Source: Prunus persica
Taxonomy: Eukaryota; Streptophyta; Magnoliopsida; Rosales; Rosaceae
NCBI RefSeq assembly: GCF_000346465.2
Contig: NC_034014.1
Span: forward strand, 405,781 to 469,780
Direction of reading: 5' to 3'
DNA: 64,000 bases
The notes beneath the pieces are model-generated. The model was not told the DNA's origin, searched no databases, and saw only the letters and a list, made by a program, of their open reading frames with translations. A program made the translations under genes and the position numbers. Shown one piece after another: positions 60,959-64,000 of the stretch; the stretch's first letter is position 1; every line of letters begins with the position of its first letter.

Positions 60959-63321
60959 AAGCCAGCTAGCCCGCCCCTGTTCGATCCATCGCATGCACTG
61001 CGCAGATTGAAACAAACACAACAGTTGCTTAATTAGTTTATTTATGGAAATTAGTTCTAGGGTTTGGATCAATATCATATATATAATATGATATGATATT
61101 TGTATGATTTTGTGTGTGATCTATTTATTCGACTAGTATGTACTTCATCCTCTCTTGATGATGATTTTGGCTTTATTTGTGGCCTACATCAATGTATGTT
61201 CATGTTTGTATTGTTCTATATGTATTGTAAACAAGCATTAGATCGATGTTGAAAGTACTACTTTTGAGTGAATTAATTTGTTTTCATGTTTTGTAATTCA
61301 CTCACATTTCTATCATTTTGTTTGTAAACTCTAATGACCCGACCATATATATATATATATATATATGAAGTACTATACTCATCATATTCTCAGTGTAGAC
61401 GGATTAAAAAGGGCTATAAATACTAAGATTACTAGTTTATATATATCCCAAGTGAATCTTGTTTTCATGCTGAAACCTTGTTAGGCTCATAATGTTTGCA
61501 ATTCCAAAATATAAAAGACTACGTCTACCAAACTTGATCTTCTCAACAGATTAAGTGCTCATCGAGGTGTATGCATATGTATACAATGAGTAAATGGATT
61601 ACACATGCTAGCTTGAAGCCAAATAAGTTTCAACACAGAGATGTTGCATGCATGAAGATCATTCAAATTATAAACTATCACAGTCACAACTGAATCATCA
61701 GATATACTTAGCCAAAACACAAAATAGTTTTGTTCACTTCCTCAGGCTCAGATATAAAACTCGATGGTGTTGGAAAATCATCAGCACCAAAAGTTTAAGA
61801 TATAAGCCATACAAGAGAGAGAAGAGTTGCAAACCAACAAAGAAATTAATGAGAAATATATGAATGTCGAGGTTTCGAACTCAAGACCTCTTACATACAG
61901 GATTTTGATACCATGTTAGACAATCAATATATCATGAAATCTTATATTGTTAAAGAATAAGCCTACATTAATTATGTCAAGCTTACAAACAGAACTATTG
62001 ATGTCGATCACTGCAAGAAAAACTGGGGTATATAGAGGCACTGATGCAGCTCAAAGGCCACATTTGATCTTTCAAAGCTTACTTACATATGTAAACTAAT
62101 GTCGAAATGAACAAACGAAAGAGAAGAAAAGATTAACAAATTCATATTTGAATGTCGGATGCATGCATGGAACATTTTGGCAAACTTTCATGAGCATATA
62201 TATACATATGAATTCTTGCTTTCTTTCTATTGATTGAAGGTGAAGGATCGTTTTATCTGAACATATATAGGTACTCAAACCTACCTCATCATCAGAACTT
62301 TAGATGAGATTAATTCCATTAAGGGCTTGAAGCTAAAATATCTTATTAATTCGTCTAATCTGGTCAGTATATATGCATTTTGTGATCTATTTTTGATTTG
62401 TAATGTGCATATATTTACATAACATGCTTTGACATGTATATTAAGAGTAATTAAGTTAAAGCATGTATATATTAAACTTTATGTAGTATTAATATATCAG
62501 ATGTAGATTGGTGTGCTAATCTCTAATCTTGGGTATGGAAAATACGGTCATACATATATGTATACATTTATTCTTGTACTCAAAGAAAACTGAAGCATGT
62601 ATTTGTGTAAATCAATGTCAGGGTATACATAGATGCCTTAATTAGTTTGCGATTAACATGTCATCGGTAGGTAATTACTTGAATAAAATTACAAATTAAC
62701 TTAGACTCTATTGTACATGTAGCTAGTAGTATAACTATAAAGGCTATATTAGCACAGTGTACATTCAAAGAAGTGCAGTTGAACCTAGGTATATAGGTTA
62801 ATCTGAAGGTCAGCGTATTTTCGGAACTAGCATTGGCATATACTTTGAGAGCTCCCCATGCATGAGAAATACAATACCTGGACATTGTGAAATTAATCGA
62901 TAGAACTGAAGAGGGAAAGGAAAATGGCATTTGGGTGGAGCTTTGGAAGAGTGAGAAGCATAATCAAGATCAACACTCTGGACTTGGTGCATATGTTATT
63001 TGTATAACGGATAACATATATACCAGATAATTTTCTAGTTTGGTTCAAGCTAACCTGACGATTACTAGCTGAAAATTGGTCATATATATACCTAAAACAC
63101 ACCGACTTCTATCCTTCCAAAAACAATCATTTTACGTTTGGTGTCTAGGATTAGATTGAATTGGATTATTTACAAGATTATCGAAGAGTAAGAAATTTAA
63201 GGATTTTTCATTTTGTGAGGATTACTAGGGATAAGTTATAAGGTGTTGACATCCTACTATTTTGGGGGATTGGAAATGAATAAGTTTCTTTCATGACAAA
63301 TTCATTGTACTTTTAACAAAA
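60959..63321. other. MYB 3' UTR and AT-rich intergenic DNA
   Basis: Contains an AT microsatellite at 61345-61366. At 61862-61915 the minus strand reads ATGGTATCAAAATCC then GAGTTCGAAACCTC, resembling a tRNA-derived SINE or retroelement remnant, but without supporting ends. No gene is supported. Confidence 0.5.
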
Positions 63322-63407
63322 TGTGAAAGTTGACCTTCATACCTTGAAGTCGAGTATATATAATTGTGAAAGTTGACCTTCATACCTTGAAGTCGAGTAT
63401 ATATAAT
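63322..63407. repeat. Perfect 43-bp tandem duplication
   Basis: Two identical adjacent units starting TGTGAAAGTTGACCTTCATA (63322-63364 and 63365-63407), so very recent. Confidence 0.93.
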
Positions 63408-63525
63408 TGGAATTATTCAATCTAATCCTATGCACTAAACATGACCTTATACAGTTAGCTTAAATTTGAGCCATTATAAGTAGTGAGTGAGGGAACGCTT
63501 GAGTCAAGCGGCTTGACCTCAATGA

Positions 63526-63528
<3 letters not shown>

Positions 63529-63608
<80 letters not shown>
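63529..63608. repeat. Compound AT/AG microsatellite
   Basis: About 16 AT units passing directly into about 24 AG units. Confidence 0.96.
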
Positions 63609-63610
<2 letters not shown>

Positions 63611-64000
63611 TTAACTGTTAATACTTTGTAAAATCTTTGTAATGTTTGAACATATATATATATATATATGTTTGTAGAACAGCATTAATTCTTGGGTTGT
63701 TTTATGTATCTACCATTCTCCATGCACATTGTTCTTAGACTCAACTATAGTACTAAGAACATATGATGACGAAGAGCAAGAGTTTTTTTTCTTTCTCAGT
63801 AAATATGCATTCAATCAAGAAACACACATATGATATATGTATATATCAGTAAAGCCAGAAGCCATTCATTTAATGTACGTACGTATATGCATAGTTTGAA
63901 GCAGTCATATCTATTAATTAAGGATGAAATGAAGAAAACTTACTATGATCGGCACGACGGATCAAGAATTAATCTGCAGTATAATTAACTTTCAGTCTGG

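Noticed and set aside
61862..61915. LTR-retrotransposon primer-binding site (TGGTATCAAAATCC)
   Set aside because: No LTRs or gag/pol sequence nearby; could equally be a tRNA-derived remnant.

Overview
The window is nuclear DNA of a dicot plant: genes are split by many short AT-rich introns, intergenic DNA is AT-rich, and GA/CT and AT microsatellites and transposon remnants are common. Gene content fits Rosaceae (for example Prunus or a relative), but that placement is inference. Exon ends were set by hand from GT-AG signals, reading-frame phase and family conservation.

Eight genes read as functional: a mitochondrial dihydroorotate dehydrogenase cut by the left edge (-, <1-1212); an organellar EF-P family protein (+, 2342-6363); the mitochondrial dicarboxylate/tricarboxylate carrier DTC (-, 9167-11948), with a diverged extra copy of its last two exons downstream (7576-7937); an alpha-tubulin of the TUA3/TUA5 class (+, 15721-18308); a RAP2.11-like AP2/ERF factor (-, 40950-41816); a 20-exon importin-beta of the IPO5/KETCH1 type (-, 43466-52239); a peptidyl-tRNA hydrolase (+, 56349-58246); and a MYB5-type R2R3-MYB (+, 59608-60958). 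From memory, DTC, TUA3/TUA5, RAP2.11, KETCH1 and the peptidyl-tRNA hydrolase are also neighbours in Arabidopsis (At5g19760 to At5g19830), so most of the window is an ancient collinear block. They do not form one pathway; proximity reflects ancestry.

Between the tubulin and RAP2.11 genes (about 18.8-40.5 kb) the block is interrupted by roughly 22 kb of accessory DNA made of broken gene copies and repeats: a FAD-monooxygenase pseudogene, two copies of a >2-kb duplicated segment carrying an F-box/LRR fragment, a 3.9-kb non-autonomous CACTA transposon with a perfect 3-bp target duplication, a BASS-transporter pseudogene, a receptor-kinase fragment, and an in-frame chimera of an RBM39-like splicing factor and an S-receptor-like kinase. 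Two repeat families mark this zone: five clusters of an imperfect palindrome TATAGCCG-NN-CGGCTATA, and six GC-rich islands of CCTAGGCGG units, most ending in a shared GATTTTTCGAACA-like border.

The best candidates for something undescribed are the palindrome clusters with their duplicated flanks, the duplicated DTC terminal exons, and the repeated presence of long (CT)n tracts directly after splice donors.
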